Shown here in pieces: positions 42,600 through 51,879 of a stretch of DNA of 64,000 bases (its first letter is position 1; every line of letters starts with the position of its first letter). The notes beneath the pieces are model-generated. The model ran no database searches. It was not told where the DNA came from and was given only the letters and a program-made list of their open reading frames with translations. Made by a program: the position numbers and the translations under genes. Origin of the DNA: JBLWXV01 sp048267245 (GTDB lineage Bacteria; Bdellovibrionota; Bacteriovoracia; Bacteriovoracales; Bacteriovoracaceae); NCBI GenBank assembly GCA_048267245.1, contig JBLWXV010000001.1, positions 1,922,001 to 1,986,000 on the forward strand, given 5' to 3'.

Positions 42600-43670
42600 A
42601 TGAAAAAACAACTCCTCCTCCTTTGCTTAATGGCACCTATTACTCTGACATGGGCCCAGATTCCAAAAGTCTGTGAAAATCTCATTTCAACCAAACTAAA
42701 GAGTGACCCCTTTTTTAAGGCGCGCTTAATGAGTGCAGGAACCTATGAGGGAGAGTGTCTGGATAATCAATTTCGTCGCAATGTGAAGCTTCTTGAAAGT
42801 AATGACCAGTCTCTCAAGCGCGTAGTTGGGGCAACTAAGAAAGATCGCATCTACTTTGCCAATTTTAGACATAATAACCGCTACTACATCGCCGAATACA
42901 CTCCGGGCTCAATCAAAGAGACGTATCTGGTATTTGAGAAATTCATTGAAGGAGGAATTGCTCCTCGAAATCAAACCTTTCTTGGCTTTAAAGGTTCACA
43001 ACTTGTTTTTACAGGGCATATTCAATTTCGTTATATCTTAAAAGCCGGCAGTGAACTTAAGCTCTATGACCAAACATCTAGCGCCGTCGTCAAAAGCCCT
43101 CTCAAATTAAATGATCTGACTTATGCGATGTACGCCATTAGGCCCGAGTCACTTAAAGGTCAAACCTATGAACCTTTTGGTGAGGGAATCAGAGGTGGCT
43201 ATGCTCTTTCACACAACTTTCTCTCAACCCATGACGTGGCCATTGAGTATAAGAATTATATCAATCCCGATAAAGCGCGTGTTGGTCAATATAAGCTAGA
43301 GAGGGAAGGGCTAGATTTTGAAAAAATGTTTAGAGCACTTCTAGACCAATCTCACGAGCTCTATGAGTCAAATCAGTCTGTGGTCTACGATACGATCTCA
43401 AGCAATTGTGTGACTGCTGCCTACACAGGTGTGGTCGCAGGAGATAAGCGTGTGGGTCGCTCAAACCCGCGTTGGTATCGCCTCTATGCGAGAAGCCTCA
43501 TGGCGCGTAAAACGGGTGGAAGAGAATTTAATCCCATGTCTGTCTTTGCAGACCTAGAGCGCAGAAAAATGCTCACCCACCGCAATCGATCTCAAGTTCA
43601 AGACTTTAACGATGAAATTTGTGATTTGCTCTCAGATGAATTTAAGCCGCTCGAGTGCAGCGTAGAGTAG
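42600..43670 (+). CDS. Secreted protein, possibly DUF4105-like
   Basis: 356 residues with a signal peptide (MKKQLLLLCLMAPITLTWA). The C-terminal half carries GGYALSHNFLSTHDVAIEYKNY and YDTISSNCVTAAYTGVVAG, resembling the invariant NC-containing region of DUF4105/Lnb-type periplasmic proteins, some of which may be papain-like. The Cys in SSNCV could be catalytic if this is right. Upstream parts are beta-rich and unassigned. The match is by eye. It is a single gene. Confidence 0.6.
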   Translation: MKKQLLLLCLMAPITLTWAQIPKVCENLISTKLKSDPFFKARLMSAGTYEGECLDNQFRRNVKLLESNDQSLKRVVGATKKDRIYFANFRHNNRYYIAEYTPGSIKETYLVFEKFIEGGIAPRNQTFLGFKGSQLVFTGHIQFRYILKAGSELKLYDQTSSAVVKSPLKLNDLTYAMYAIRPESLKGQTYEPFGEGIRGGYALSHNFLSTHDVAIEYKNYINPDKARVGQYKLEREGLDFEKMFRALLDQSHELYESNQSVVYDTISSNCVTAAYTGVVAGDKRVGRSNPRWYRLYARSLMARKTGGREFNPMSVFADLERRKMLTHRNRSQVQDFNDEICDLLSDEFKPLECSVE

Positions 43671-43745
43671 AGTAGTTAACTTGCTAATTGAAAGATAGCT
43701 TTTAAAAGGGCATGATAGGACCTCACCATTACTGAGTAGGTCAAT

Positions 43746-44525
43746 TTGAGCGGTATAAGAATATCTTCATGGAACGTTGCAGGAATTCGCGCCTGTGAGA
43801 AGAAGGGATTTCACGATTGGGTCGAGAGTTCGAGCCCTGATGTCATCTGCTTGCAAGAGACGAAGGCCCTACCAGAGCAGCTAAGTAATGAGCTTGTTCA
43901 TCCAGAAGGTTATGAAGCGCTCTACGCTCCCGCTCAGAAGAAGGGATACTCTGGCGTCTCAACTTGGGTCAAAAAGGGAATCGAGCACAAGCATACAATT
44001 GGTCTTGGCATTGAAGAGTTTGATAGTGAAGGGCGTTGCCTGATCACGGAGTTCTCTGACTTTATCCTCTTTAACTGCTATTTCCCCAATGGACAGCGCG
44101 ATCACGCTCGCGTTCCCTATAAGTTAAAATTCTGCCGTGAAGTTGCCAAGAAGGCCCTGGCCTTAAAGAAGAAACATAAGAAAGAGATCGTCATTACTGG
44201 TGACTATAATACTGCCCATCACGAAATTGATCTCGCCAATCCAAAAACCAATACGAAGACGACCGGATTCCTGCCAATTGAGCGCGAGTGGATGGATGAA
44301 TTTAAAGCGCAAGGCTTTACGGATTTATTTAGAAAATTCACTCCCGATGAAAATGGTCACTACACCTGGTGGACTTACCGAGGAGACTGTCGTGAGAGAA
44401 ATATTGGGTGGAGAATTGATTATTTTTGGTCAACTAATGACTTTGTTGGCCGAGTAAAATCCTGCTCGCACTCACCAGAAGTCATGGGAAGTGATCACTG
44501 TCCAATTAATCTTGTAATTAAATAG
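43746..44525 (+). CDS. xth: Exodeoxyribonuclease III (AP endonuclease)
   Basis: 259-residue DNA-repair enzyme cutting at abasic sites and removing 3' blocks. Key elements: SSWNVAGIRA (metal-site Asn), DVICLQETKA (Glu), GDYNTAHHEIDLANPKTN (Asp and Asn of the active site), RIDYFWS, and GSDHCPI (final Asp-His). Starts at TTG 43746. Placement alone between secreted protein and chemoreceptor. Confidence 0.94.
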   Translation: MSGIRISSWNVAGIRACEKKGFHDWVESSSPDVICLQETKALPEQLSNELVHPEGYEALYAPAQKKGYSGVSTWVKKGIEHKHTIGLGIEEFDSEGRCLITEFSDFILFNCYFPNGQRDHARVPYKLKFCREVAKKALALKKKHKKEIVITGDYNTAHHEIDLANPKTNTKTTGFLPIEREWMDEFKAQGFTDLFRKFTPDENGHYTWWTYRGDCRERNIGWRIDYFWSTNDFVGRVKSCSHSPEVMGSDHCPINLVIK

Positions 44526-44620
44526 GCCTTATTTTGTTAACTTTGTAAATATTAAGTTAACAGATACTTTCCATCTCCGAAGAGTTTAGCGATAAAAAAT
44601 TCTTAAGAGATGGAGTTCCC

Positions 44621-46969
44621 TTGAATAAGCTTTCTATCAAATTGAAACTCGTACTGAGTCTCATTCTCTCTGGTTTAATCCCTTCAGTCGTCATTAGTAT
44701 CCTTGCTTACCGCGAGTCCGCAGAGTCCATCAGACATGAGCTTGAGTCAAAGCTGGTGGCCATTCGCGAGTCGAAGTCCTTTGAGATTGAGAAGATGGTT
44801 GAAACGATGAGGACACAGGTCAAAGATCTGGCCAGCAGTGAGCTTGTACGTGAATCCTTTTTCGCCTTTGAAGATGGCCATAGCAAGCTCTTAGATGACT
44901 ACCCTGACTTAGCGCGAGCTGATCAAAAATATACACTTGAAAGTTATTATCAAGCGAATTTCTTAGGGCAATTCAGAGAGGGCTCAGATACGCCGGTCAA
45001 AGAGTCTGACATTCTCTCGAGCCTCGATAAAAGAGGTCAGATCATGCAAGATCTCTTTATTAAGAATAATCCGAAACAGTCTCGGATTGAATTTCAAGGA
45101 TCAGGGCAGAGCTCCTATATTCTGGCCCATCAGAAGTATCACCAGAGCTTCGTCAATTATATCGAGAATTACGGCTACTATGACGTCTTCTTTGTGAGTG
45201 CAAACACGAATGCGGTCATTTATACGACTTTTAAAGAGCTCGATTTCGGTGCAAATTTAGATCATGAATTGTATCGCAAAACTCCACTAAATGAAGCCTA
45301 TCAGCTCGCTCTTAAAGAACCAGCGGCTCCACACATTTCTCATATGAATAGATATTGGCCAAGCTTCGATGCCCCCGCCCAATTTGTTTCAATGGCCATT
45401 AAAGATGGAGGCAAGGTAGTAGGCGCGCTTATCTATCAGATACCTGTAAAAAAATATGATCAAATTCTCACTGCTGAATTTAATTGGCTCACGCGCGGAA
45501 TGGGAGAGACAGGGGAGAGTTATATTGTTGGAAATGATTTCAAAATGCGCTCAATTGCACGTGGCTTACACTCTGATAAGAAGAGCTATTTAGAAACTTT
45601 GAAGTCACTCGGTTATAGCGCTTCTGATCTGAAGTACATTTATAAGCACAATACTCCGGCGCTGATTGCGTCTATTAAAGACGCTGAGACCGAAAATGCT
45701 ATAAAGAGTGAAGGCGCGAGTGTTTTTGAGCATCGAGATTTCCTTGGCAATAATGTCATTACCGCATTTTCTAAACTCAAGATTCCAGGACTTGATTGGT
45801 ACTTTGTGAGTGAAATGGATTTAGCTGAGGCAATGATTGGAATTAATAAGTTGAGAAATGAGATGGTGCTTGTAGCGACACTTTCTCTTATTGCTATTGC
45901 TGTATTTGCCTTTTTCCTGTCTGGGCAGCTATCGAGCAAAATTATTAATATTTCAAATCTACTAAAGCAAGGGGCCGAGCGCGTACTTAGTAACTCTAAT
46001 AATATTGCAGAGGGGTCAAATGAACTCTCGGCAACGACAAATCAATTAGCGGCGAGCGTGCAAGAAACGTCTTCATCAGTGGATGAAATTTCTGCCATGA
46101 TTGAGCGCAGCTCTCAATCTGCTGCACATGCTTCGAGATTAAGTCAGGAGAGTGCTGAGATGGCGATGAAAGGAAAGGCTTCTGTTAATGATGTTAGAGG
46201 CGCCATTGGTCTCATTCAAAAAAGTAATGAAGATGTTGTTAAGGAGTCTGAAGAAAATGGTCGTCAGGTTGAAGAGATAAATAAGATTATTCAAGAAATT
46301 TCAGAGAAGACGAAGGTAATAAACGATATTGTTTTCCAAACAAAACTACTCTCTTTTAATGCTTCGGTTGAGGCCGCGCGAGCGGGTGAGCAAGGAAAGG
46401 GCTTTGCTGTAGTGGCCGAAGAAGTTGGAAGCCTTGCATCGATGAGTGGAAAAGCTGCCAATGAGATTGGAACACTGCTAGAGAGCAGCACTCTCAAAGT
46501 GCAAAGTATTGTTGAATCTTCAAAAGATAAAATGTCTAGGGTCCTAGACGAAGCCAATAGAAATGTTGAAATAGGAATGACTAAGTCTACTCAATGTGAA
46601 GAGATTCTTAATCAGGTACTCGCTAGCTTTGAACAAGTTAATAATTCCGTCAAAGAAATTGCGACTTCTTCCAAAGAGCAATCAATTGGAGTCGGAGAAA
46701 TTTCAAAGGCCGTGCAAGAAATCAACTCGGCCACTCAACAAAACTCCCAAGTCGCTCAAGACTCTTCTGCTCGCGCAATTGAGCTAAAGAGCGAGTCAGA
46801 TAGACTTGGCGATATTGTTGGGGACATGGAGATAATCGTCTATGGCCAAAAAAAGCTAAGCGCAATGAATTCAAACCCAGGCAATGTTGTCAGCTTAAAG
46901 CGCAAGGTTCAATCTTCAGTATCTGGGGTACCTGATGAGAGTTTCTTTGATAGGGCCGACGATATATAG
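44621..46969 (+). CDS. Methyl-accepting chemotaxis protein
   Basis: 782 residues starting at TTG 44621 behind GGAG. One membrane helix near residues 10-28, a long periplasmic sensor (about 30-405) of the double-Cache-like size with KKYDQILTAEFNWLTRGMGETGESYIVG, a second helix near 412-432, and a cytoplasmic coiled coil. The highly conserved hairpin tip reads INDIVFQTKLLSFNASVEAARAGEQGKGFAVVAEEVGSLA. QETSSSVDEI-like methylation regions flank it. The E-to-K change in the tip (usually QTNLLALNAAIEAARAG) is a normal class variation. It has no HAMP-like motif that I can define. Confidence 0.93.
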   Translation: MNKLSIKLKLVLSLILSGLIPSVVISILAYRESAESIRHELESKLVAIRESKSFEIEKMVETMRTQVKDLASSELVRESFFAFEDGHSKLLDDYPDLARADQKYTLESYYQANFLGQFREGSDTPVKESDILSSLDKRGQIMQDLFIKNNPKQSRIEFQGSGQSSYILAHQKYHQSFVNYIENYGYYDVFFVSANTNAVIYTTFKELDFGANLDHELYRKTPLNEAYQLALKEPAAPHISHMNRYWPSFDAPAQFVSMAIKDGGKVVGALIYQIPVKKYDQILTAEFNWLTRGMGETGESYIVGNDFKMRSIARGLHSDKKSYLETLKSLGYSASDLKYIYKHNTPALIASIKDAETENAIKSEGASVFEHRDFLGNNVITAFSKLKIPGLDWYFVSEMDLAEAMIGINKLRNEMVLVATLSLIAIAVFAFFLSGQLSSKIINISNLLKQGAERVLSNSNNIAEGSNELSATTNQLAASVQETSSSVDEISAMIERSSQSAAHASRLSQESAEMAMKGKASVNDVRGAIGLIQKSNEDVVKESEENGRQVEEINKIIQEISEKTKVINDIVFQTKLLSFNASVEAARAGEQGKGFAVVAEEVGSLASMSGKAANEIGTLLESSTLKVQSIVESSKDKMSRVLDEANRNVEIGMTKSTQCEEILNQVLASFEQVNNSVKEIATSSKEQSIGVGEISKAVQEINSATQQNSQVAQDSSARAIELKSESDRLGDIVGDMEIIVYGQKKLSAMNSNPGNVVSLKRKVQSSVSGVPDESFFDRADDI

Positions 46970-46977
46970 AAAAGATA

Positions 46978-47000
46978 AGTGGGCCAAGAAATGGCCCACT
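46978..47000. terminator. Bidirectional intrinsic terminator
   Basis: AGTGGGCCA (46978-46986) pairs with TGGCCCACT (46992-47000). The minus-strand side is followed by TATCTTTTCT, so it is best for the gene at 47010, and it also ends the chemoreceptor transcript. Confidence 0.75.
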
Positions 47001-47009
47001 AATAAAATC

Positions 47010-47525
47010 TTATCTTCTACCAAGAACTTGGAAGTGGATTCCGATTTTGCCACTGCCATCAAGGCAAGCAGCATTAGCATTTGAGAATGGGAAGAAGATT
47101 GCTGCGCGGCCGTGGAGGTACTTGTAGTTATTAAACGCAAGTACTTCATCGATGATTGCCTGGCCAGCACCACAAGTTCCTGTTCCTTCCGTAGCAAAAG
47201 CTCTTGATTCGCTAAGAGCAATTGTCCAAGCAGCGTTGTCAGCTGTAAGGAAAGCACTGTAGTTACACTTTGTGCCGTTCTCTTCAAATGTTGCCTTGAG
47301 AACAAAGTTATCTAGGCTGTAATCAGTTCCAATGTGGTTAAAAGCAACATTGTAGTCAGCAAGTTCTGCTGGTACTTCGAGTGCCTGAGTGTTGCCGTCA
47401 TCACAAACGTAGCTTGTGAATTTTCCAAACCAACGCTCATTTTCTAGTACGAGGTCAGTGTTATTTGCAAATGCGCTTGTAAGTGCTGTCATCGCCACGA
47501 GGGCAGCAAAGAATGCCTTTTTCAT
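47010..47525 (-). CDS. Secreted protein of unknown function
   Basis: 171 residues with a classic signal peptide (MKKAFFAALVAMTALTSAFA). The mature protein is beta-rich with four cysteines (YVCDDG, GTKCNYS, GTCGAG, AACLDG), likely two disulfides. Repeated features are NTDLVLENERWFGKF near the start and GKIGIHFQVLGRR at the end. No family is recognised. The Shine-Dalgarno GGAGG is good. Well-balanced codon use suggests appreciable expression. Confidence 0.7.
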   Translation of the reverse strand: MKKAFFAALVAMTALTSAFANNTDLVLENERWFGKFTSYVCDDGNTQALEVPAELADYNVAFNHIGTDYSLDNFVLKATFEENGTKCNYSAFLTADNAAWTIALSESRAFATEGTGTCGAGQAIIDEVLAFNNYKYLHGRAAIFFPFSNANAACLDGSGKIGIHFQVLGRR

Positions 47526-47786
47526 TTAATTCCTCCAAAAGAGTGTGTAATTGTGGGTAGTTTGTATCGTCCAATAAGTGTTTGGTCAAGCAAACAAACT
47601 TGTCTAACCATTAATTCGCTCTGATTTTAATGGTGCGGTGCGCGATATATCTAAGGGGCTCGTTTCTAAGTTAAGGTTTTTTAACGATAGGGTCAGTAAA
47701 AAATATCTATTTGTTTAAATATATTAACTTGAGTGAACTCGAGTTCTCCCGCTTACTAAATGAGATGCAATTTAAACGGGAGGCAT

Positions 47787-48350
47787 ATGAAGGCCTATCT
47801 TGCTAGACATAGGAAAATGGAAGTATTTCGTCTTGCCTACGAAGTATATGTCAGTGAATTTGGCAGAAAGTTTCCAGGGGCCCAGCACGATTGCAGAATA
47901 CTCATGGACAGTTTTGATTCAGATGCAGAATACATCTTGGCCAAGAATGAAATTGAGCACACCGGTATGTGCCGGATTAATCAAATAACTAGAGATCATA
48001 GAGAATTACAGGCCCTCAATCAACGCTATCAACTCAGTGACTATTTTGGGGAGTCACAGAACCTATTTTATATTTCAAGACTGCTAATAAGGGCGAAATA
48101 CCGTGGTTCAGTTTCGATTTTAAAAATCATCCAGAGAATTTGTCGCCGCCTTATGTTCTATCGCGATTTCATTATTTTTATCGACTGTTCCCCAGAGCTT
48201 GTAGATATGTATGAAAAGCTTGGCTTTAAAAGATATTGTGAAAACTTTTACGATGACGTCTTGGGGTTAAAGACACCAATGCGATTTAACCGACTCGATA
48301 TTAATTATCATCAAAAAATTGGTTCACCTGTCGTAGGATGGCTGACCTAG
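47787..48350 (+). CDS. GNAT-fold N-acyltransferase, LuxI/FeeM-like group
   Basis: 187 residues from ATG 47787, behind a strong GGGAGG. It has the opening VFRLAYEVYVSEFGRKFPGAQHDC, as in autoinducer-synthase-like and N-acyl-amino-acid-synthase-like acyltransferases, then an FYISRLLIRAKYRGS stretch with the acyl/CoA-binding R/Q-x-x-R/G-x-G/A-like turn, and DMYEKLGFKRYCENFYDD near the end. It is the first gene of a trio with an SDR enzyme and a JmjC-like oxygenase. Its substrate is unknown. Confidence 0.65.
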   Translation: MKAYLARHRKMEVFRLAYEVYVSEFGRKFPGAQHDCRILMDSFDSDAEYILAKNEIEHTGMCRINQITRDHRELQALNQRYQLSDYFGESQNLFYISRLLIRAKYRGSVSILKIIQRICRRLMFYRDFIIFIDCSPELVDMYEKLGFKRYCENFYDDVLGLKTPMRFNRLDINYHQKIGSPVVGWLT

Positions 48351-48649
48351 TTTTGGGACTGATTAAGTTTGGCGTTGATTTCTTTTGAGAGAGTGATGAG
48401 AGTGTGTCCATGAGACTCGAGTGTGGAGATGATTTCCTGCTTGTCCGCACTCCTAGAAACAGCAACGGTAGAGATAATGATTCGTCGAACGTGAGAATTT
48501 GATGTCGTCTCAAGCATCTCCTCAAGTAGATCGATGTACTCGCTATTAATCGAACTTTTATTTCTTGCGTTGCTAATAATCGAAGTGATCAACAAATTTA
48601 TCAATCTTAGATCAGAGAGCGTAATTGTGAGTTCTTGTCTTTCCATCAT
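48347..48649 (-). CDS. Small helical protein of unknown function
   Basis: 100 residues, mainly helical with a Leu/Ile-rich start (LSDLRLINLLITSIISNARNKS) and alternating charges. It has no signal peptide or motif, and its ribosome site is weak. It lies antisense between the acyltransferase and the SDR gene, overlapping the acyltransferase end by 4 bases. It is plausible but not certain. Confidence 0.45.
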   Translation of the reverse strand: MMERQELTITLSDLRLINLLITSIISNARNKSSINSEYIDLLEEMLETTSNSHVRRIIISTVAVSRSADKQEIISTLESHGHTLITLSKEINAKLNQSQN

Positions 48650-48706
48650 TTCTAAAAATATACGTTTTTAATTTTTTACATTCTAACGGATTTCAAGGAG
48701 GAAATC

Positions 48707-49555
48707 ATGAAGGCAAAGGGTATGAGTTGGGCCTTGGTGACAGGCGCCTCAAGTGGAATTGGAGAGGCGTTTTCTCTTGAACTTGCAAGATGTGGATTTA
48801 ACTTGATTCTCGTGAGTAATGATGAACTTAATCTTAAGAGAGTTAAAGGTTTGGTTAGAGAAAATTATCGAATGATAAATGTTCTTATCGTTGCTTTAGA
48901 CTTGTGTAGTAGTAAGGATCTTCTTACCTTTCTTCGTAAATACAAGATGAATTCTAAAGTAAACTTTGTGGTTAATGCCGCAGGACAGGGATTGATAGGT
49001 GAGCATGTTGACTTTGAATTAGAGCAATTGATTAATCTCAATCGCTTAAATGTTGAAGCTCCAGTACTTATTACCTCTTACTTTGCCAAAGCTTTTAGGG
49101 CGAGGAAAATAGCAGGTAAAATTATTAATGTGAGCACGGCCAATACTGAAATTAAACTTCCAACTCCATTTTCGACTCTTTATACGCCAGGGAAGTTGAG
49201 TCTTAAGCTCTTTACTGAGTCTCTTGCCTATGAGCTACTTCCCTATCAGATTGATCTTTTAAACGTCTCTTGTGGACCTACAGCTACAAATTTTCAAAAT
49301 TCTCTGGGCTCAAGAAAACTTCCTTGGTGTGAGACTCCAAATTCTGTGGTGAAAAAGTCACTCAAGGCCCTTGGGAAAAAGACTTCCATTACTACAAATC
49401 CAATCAGCAATATAATCATTTTGCTAGCTAAGTATCTGCCGCTTGGTAAGCAGATAAAGCTGCGCCTTGCTGCCCTGTACTTTGGAACACTTCTTGGAAA
49501 AATGGATTCGACGCGTACCCTTAAAGCGCAAGTAAGAAATAAGAGGGCAGCATGA
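48707..49555 (+). CDS. Short-chain dehydrogenase/reductase
   Basis: A 282-residue NAD(P)-dependent oxidoreductase. The Rossmann motif TGASSGIG is at 12-19, NAAG near 90-93, Ser143, and catalytic Tyr159-x3-Lys163 in LYTPGKLSL. The downstream part LSVSCGPTATNFQ-like segment (LLNVSCGPTATNF) is typical for the substrate loop. A C-terminal ~60-residue helical stretch includes a hydrophobic part (NIIILLAKYLPLG), as in membrane-associated SDRs acting on lipids. It overlaps the next gene by 4 bases (ATGA). Confidence 0.9.
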   Translation: MKAKGMSWALVTGASSGIGEAFSLELARCGFNLILVSNDELNLKRVKGLVRENYRMINVLIVALDLCSSKDLLTFLRKYKMNSKVNFVVNAAGQGLIGEHVDFELEQLINLNRLNVEAPVLITSYFAKAFRARKIAGKIINVSTANTEIKLPTPFSTLYTPGKLSLKLFTESLAYELLPYQIDLLNVSCGPTATNFQNSLGSRKLPWCETPNSVVKKSLKALGKKTSITTNPISNIIILLAKYLPLGKQIKLRLAALYFGTLLGKMDSTRTLKAQVRNKRAA

Positions 49556-50448
49556 TCAAGCGAATAGATCTGGGAGATATTGACTGCGAGACTTTCATTG
49601 CTAATTATTTCTCAACGGACATCCCACTGATACTGACGAACTCCCTTAACTCCAATTCTTTATTTTTCACTCATGAAATTCTCTTAAAAGCGCTCAAAGA
49701 TAGCGGGGTACAAAATAAGCTATGGATTCAAACGACATTAGACTTTACTCCTGCTAAGGAGGTCACTCCAAAGATTGTGAAGCATTGTCTTAACCCTTCA
49801 CTTTCTCACCTAAAAGATCGACCCTTAAGAATTTGGAGTAATAATGAGGGTGATCGCACGCTCCTTCACCTAGATGCAAATGGACTCTACTCCTTTAATA
49901 TGCAGGTCAAAGGGCATAAGCGGTGGCGTATCTATCCACCATGCACTGACTTTAGGATGTATGCCTTTTCAAATATTCCCCACCTTCGTCACAATTCGCT
50001 CGCTCAGAAGAGTGCAGACACAAAACTCTTTTATGACTTTATTCTTGGCCCTGGTGATATTCTCTTTCTTCCGGCCTATTGGTTCCATGAAGTTGAAGTC
50101 TTGCATGGACCGACTATCAACTTTAATTGGGTAGGGACAAAGCGAGTGCAGTCTCTTAATGAGGCGATGAGGCGCGAGGCCGCGCTCTTTAAATTTCTTC
50201 TACCAGTTTCGCATATTCCGTTAATCTCAGATTTTATTGACCTGACTTGTGGAAGTAAGGAAGTAGACTACTTTACTAATTTCGCCGGCACTGGCGGACG
50301 TGAGCTAGTTCGTAAACGGGCGGCGCTTGTTACTCCTCTAGAGTGTCTTTTGACCCTCGTGCGTGAGCTCACAGGCCTTCCAAGACTTTTGTTCTCTTTA
50401 AATAAGATACAAAAATTTTCACGCTCAAAACTTTTCAGGTCTTCCTAA
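49552..50448 (+). CDS. JmjC/cupin-8-like 2-oxoglutarate oxygenase
   Basis: 298 residues with the double-stranded beta-helix of the JmjC/cupin-8 group. Iron ligands His106-x-Asp108 in LLHLDANG, and distal His179 in YWFHEV. Also KGHKRWRIYPP, the typical strand with the 2-oxoglutarate-binding Lys. Proteins of this family hydroxylate protein or small-molecule substrates. Coupling to the SDR gene and proximity to the acyltransferase suggest a shared pathway. A hairpin at 50468-50481 with TTTT may end the transcript. Confidence 0.82.
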   Translation: MIKRIDLGDIDCETFIANYFSTDIPLILTNSLNSNSLFFTHEILLKALKDSGVQNKLWIQTTLDFTPAKEVTPKIVKHCLNPSLSHLKDRPLRIWSNNEGDRTLLHLDANGLYSFNMQVKGHKRWRIYPPCTDFRMYAFSNIPHLRHNSLAQKSADTKLFYDFILGPGDILFLPAYWFHEVEVLHGPTINFNWVGTKRVQSLNEAMRREAALFKFLLPVSHIPLISDFIDLTCGSKEVDYFTNFAGTGGRELVRKRAALVTPLECLLTLVRELTGLPRLLFSLNKIQKFSRSKLFRSS

Positions 50449-50467
50449 ATTTGATTTACCTATTGGG

Positions 50468-50485
50468 TGGGAGAGTTCCCATTTT
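50468..50485 (+). terminator. Possible weak terminator
   Basis: TGGGA (50468-50472) and TCCCA (50477-50481) form a 5-bp stem followed by four Ts, 20 bases past the JmjC-like stop. The stem is short. Confidence 0.4.
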
Positions 50486-50569
50486 GGGTCCTCTAGTTAC
50501 CAAAATCGGGCCGAAAATCTTTCTTCGTCTTACATCTTAAGATTTAGTCAGGTTTAGGTAAGGGAATAA

Positions 50570-50599
50570 TTGACATAGTCAGTTAGAAAACCATAAGCA
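50570..50599 (+). promoter_or_regulatory. Promoter of the Agl/Glt-like operon
   Basis: A perfect TTGACA lies at 50570-50575. With 18-base spacing the -10 would be TAAGCA (50594-50599), which is a weak match; a TTATAT a few bases further is out of register. It is placed about 75 bases before the first motor gene. Confidence 0.45.
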
Positions 50600-50648
50600 T
50601 TTATATAGTCATTGTTTTTTCACAGATTTTTCTTAAGGAGGAGAAGTC

Positions 50649-51350
50649 ATGAACTTGATAGAGCAGTTTCAGGCCGGTGGTATATTTATGTACTTTATCT
50701 TGGCCTTTGGTTTACTTACATTCGCCTTTATTATCGAGCGCTCAATCGCTCTTTATCTCATGCACAAGGCAGCCCCAGCAGACTTCAGAAAGAATATTCT
50801 GAGTTTTATTTCTCAAGGTGATTTCAAAGCAGCTCGCGATTATATCGAAATGAGTGCCGGAAAAACTAGCCTTGGCCGCATCACAATGGTTGCTTGCAAG
50901 CTTAGAAGCACAGGTGCCGGAGACGAAGCCCTCCAAGCCCGTATGGATGAGCAACTCTCAAAAGAAATTTCATCGTATGACAAGAGAACAGGCTTTCTTG
51001 CCATGTTTGGTAACGTCTCAACTCTCTTTGGTCTTCTCGGTACCGTAACAGGTCTCATTAGCTCGTTTGCCGGTGTTGCTGCTGCCTCACCAGTTGAGCG
51101 CGCAAACCTACTTTCTCACGGTATTTCTGAGGCCCTCAACTCGACTGCTTTTGGTCTTGTGGCCGCGATTCCAGCACTTGTTGCCTTCGCCGTCTTTCAA
51201 AACAAAACAGAGTCGATCATCACTGACCTCACAGAGCGCTCAAGTGAACTTTACCACGACTTCCTCTTCTACACTGAAAGTCACAAAGAAGAAGTTACTA
51301 CGCCATCTAAAATTAGAGAGACACGTCCAGAGGCCATGGCCACTAACTAA
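50649..51350 (+). CDS. MotA/TolQ/ExbB proton-channel family protein (AglR-like)
   Basis: The stator subunit of an inner-membrane proton-driven motor. 233 residues with three helices (about 12-32, 115-140, 165-187). The family block FGNVSTLFGLLGTVTGLISSFAGV carries the conserved Gly/Thr, and NSTAFGLVAAIPA the second. It is followed by two TolR/ExbD-like genes, the same 1+2 arrangement as AglR-AglQ-AglS of Myxococcus gliding motors. AAGGAGGA precedes the ATG. It heads a ten-gene operon. Confidence 0.9.
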   Translation: MNLIEQFQAGGIFMYFILAFGLLTFAFIIERSIALYLMHKAAPADFRKNILSFISQGDFKAARDYIEMSAGKTSLGRITMVACKLRSTGAGDEALQARMDEQLSKEISSYDKRTGFLAMFGNVSTLFGLLGTVTGLISSFAGVAAASPVERANLLSHGISEALNSTAFGLVAAIPALVAFAVFQNKTESIITDLTERSSELYHDFLFYTESHKEEVTTPSKIRETRPEAMATN

Positions 51351-51396
51351 TCTCTTTTGAATTACTTTTACTTGTGACTAACCAAGGATAGGGGTT

Positions 51397-51879
51397 ATGA
51401 GACATAAAACAGGTTTGGGCGCGAAGAAGGATCTCGACACTCAATTGAACCTGACACCATTTATCGACTTGCTTTCAACATGTGTGTGCTTTTTGCTCAT
51501 CACCGCCGTTTGGATTGAAATAGGCACAGTAGAAGTCAAACAAAGCCACGGGACAGAGGCGGCCGCAGAGAAGAAGGAATCCTTCGATCTCGATCTGGTC
51601 TTTCTCTCCCCATCACACTTGAGTATGACCCTCAAGCAAAGTGGTAAGAAAGTGCAAAAAGTTGACGTGAAGTCTGACAGCTTTGAAGGCATGCTCGCTC
51701 AACTTGGCACTGACATTCCTGGAAAGATTCTCTCCTATAAGAACAAAACAATCGACATCGCCGCGGCCACTGTGACTCCTAGGAGCACAGTGGACTACGG
51801 CAATTTGATTGCGACCCTGGACGTTCTTCGTCGCAACCAAATTATTAACATCGGTATTCTGACCGCGAAGGGGAACTAA
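51397..51879 (+). CDS. ExbD/TolR-like motor subunit 1 (AglQ/AglS-like)
   Basis: 160 residues: a short cytoplasmic start, one membrane helix with the proton-carrying Asp (LNLTPFIDLLSTCVCFLLITAV, Asp24), then a periplasmic domain whose end IAAATVTPRSTVDYGNLIATLDVLRRNQI has the TolR Px-(S/T)xVxYGxxxxxxDxxRxxxI pattern. It pairs with the channel protein to convert proton flow into movement. It overlaps the next gene by one base. Confidence 0.9.
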   Translation: MRHKTGLGAKKDLDTQLNLTPFIDLLSTCVCFLLITAVWIEIGTVEVKQSHGTEAAAEKKESFDLDLVFLSPSHLSMTLKQSGKKVQKVDVKSDSFEGMLAQLGTDIPGKILSYKNKTIDIAAATVTPRSTVDYGNLIATLDVLRRNQIINIGILTAKGN

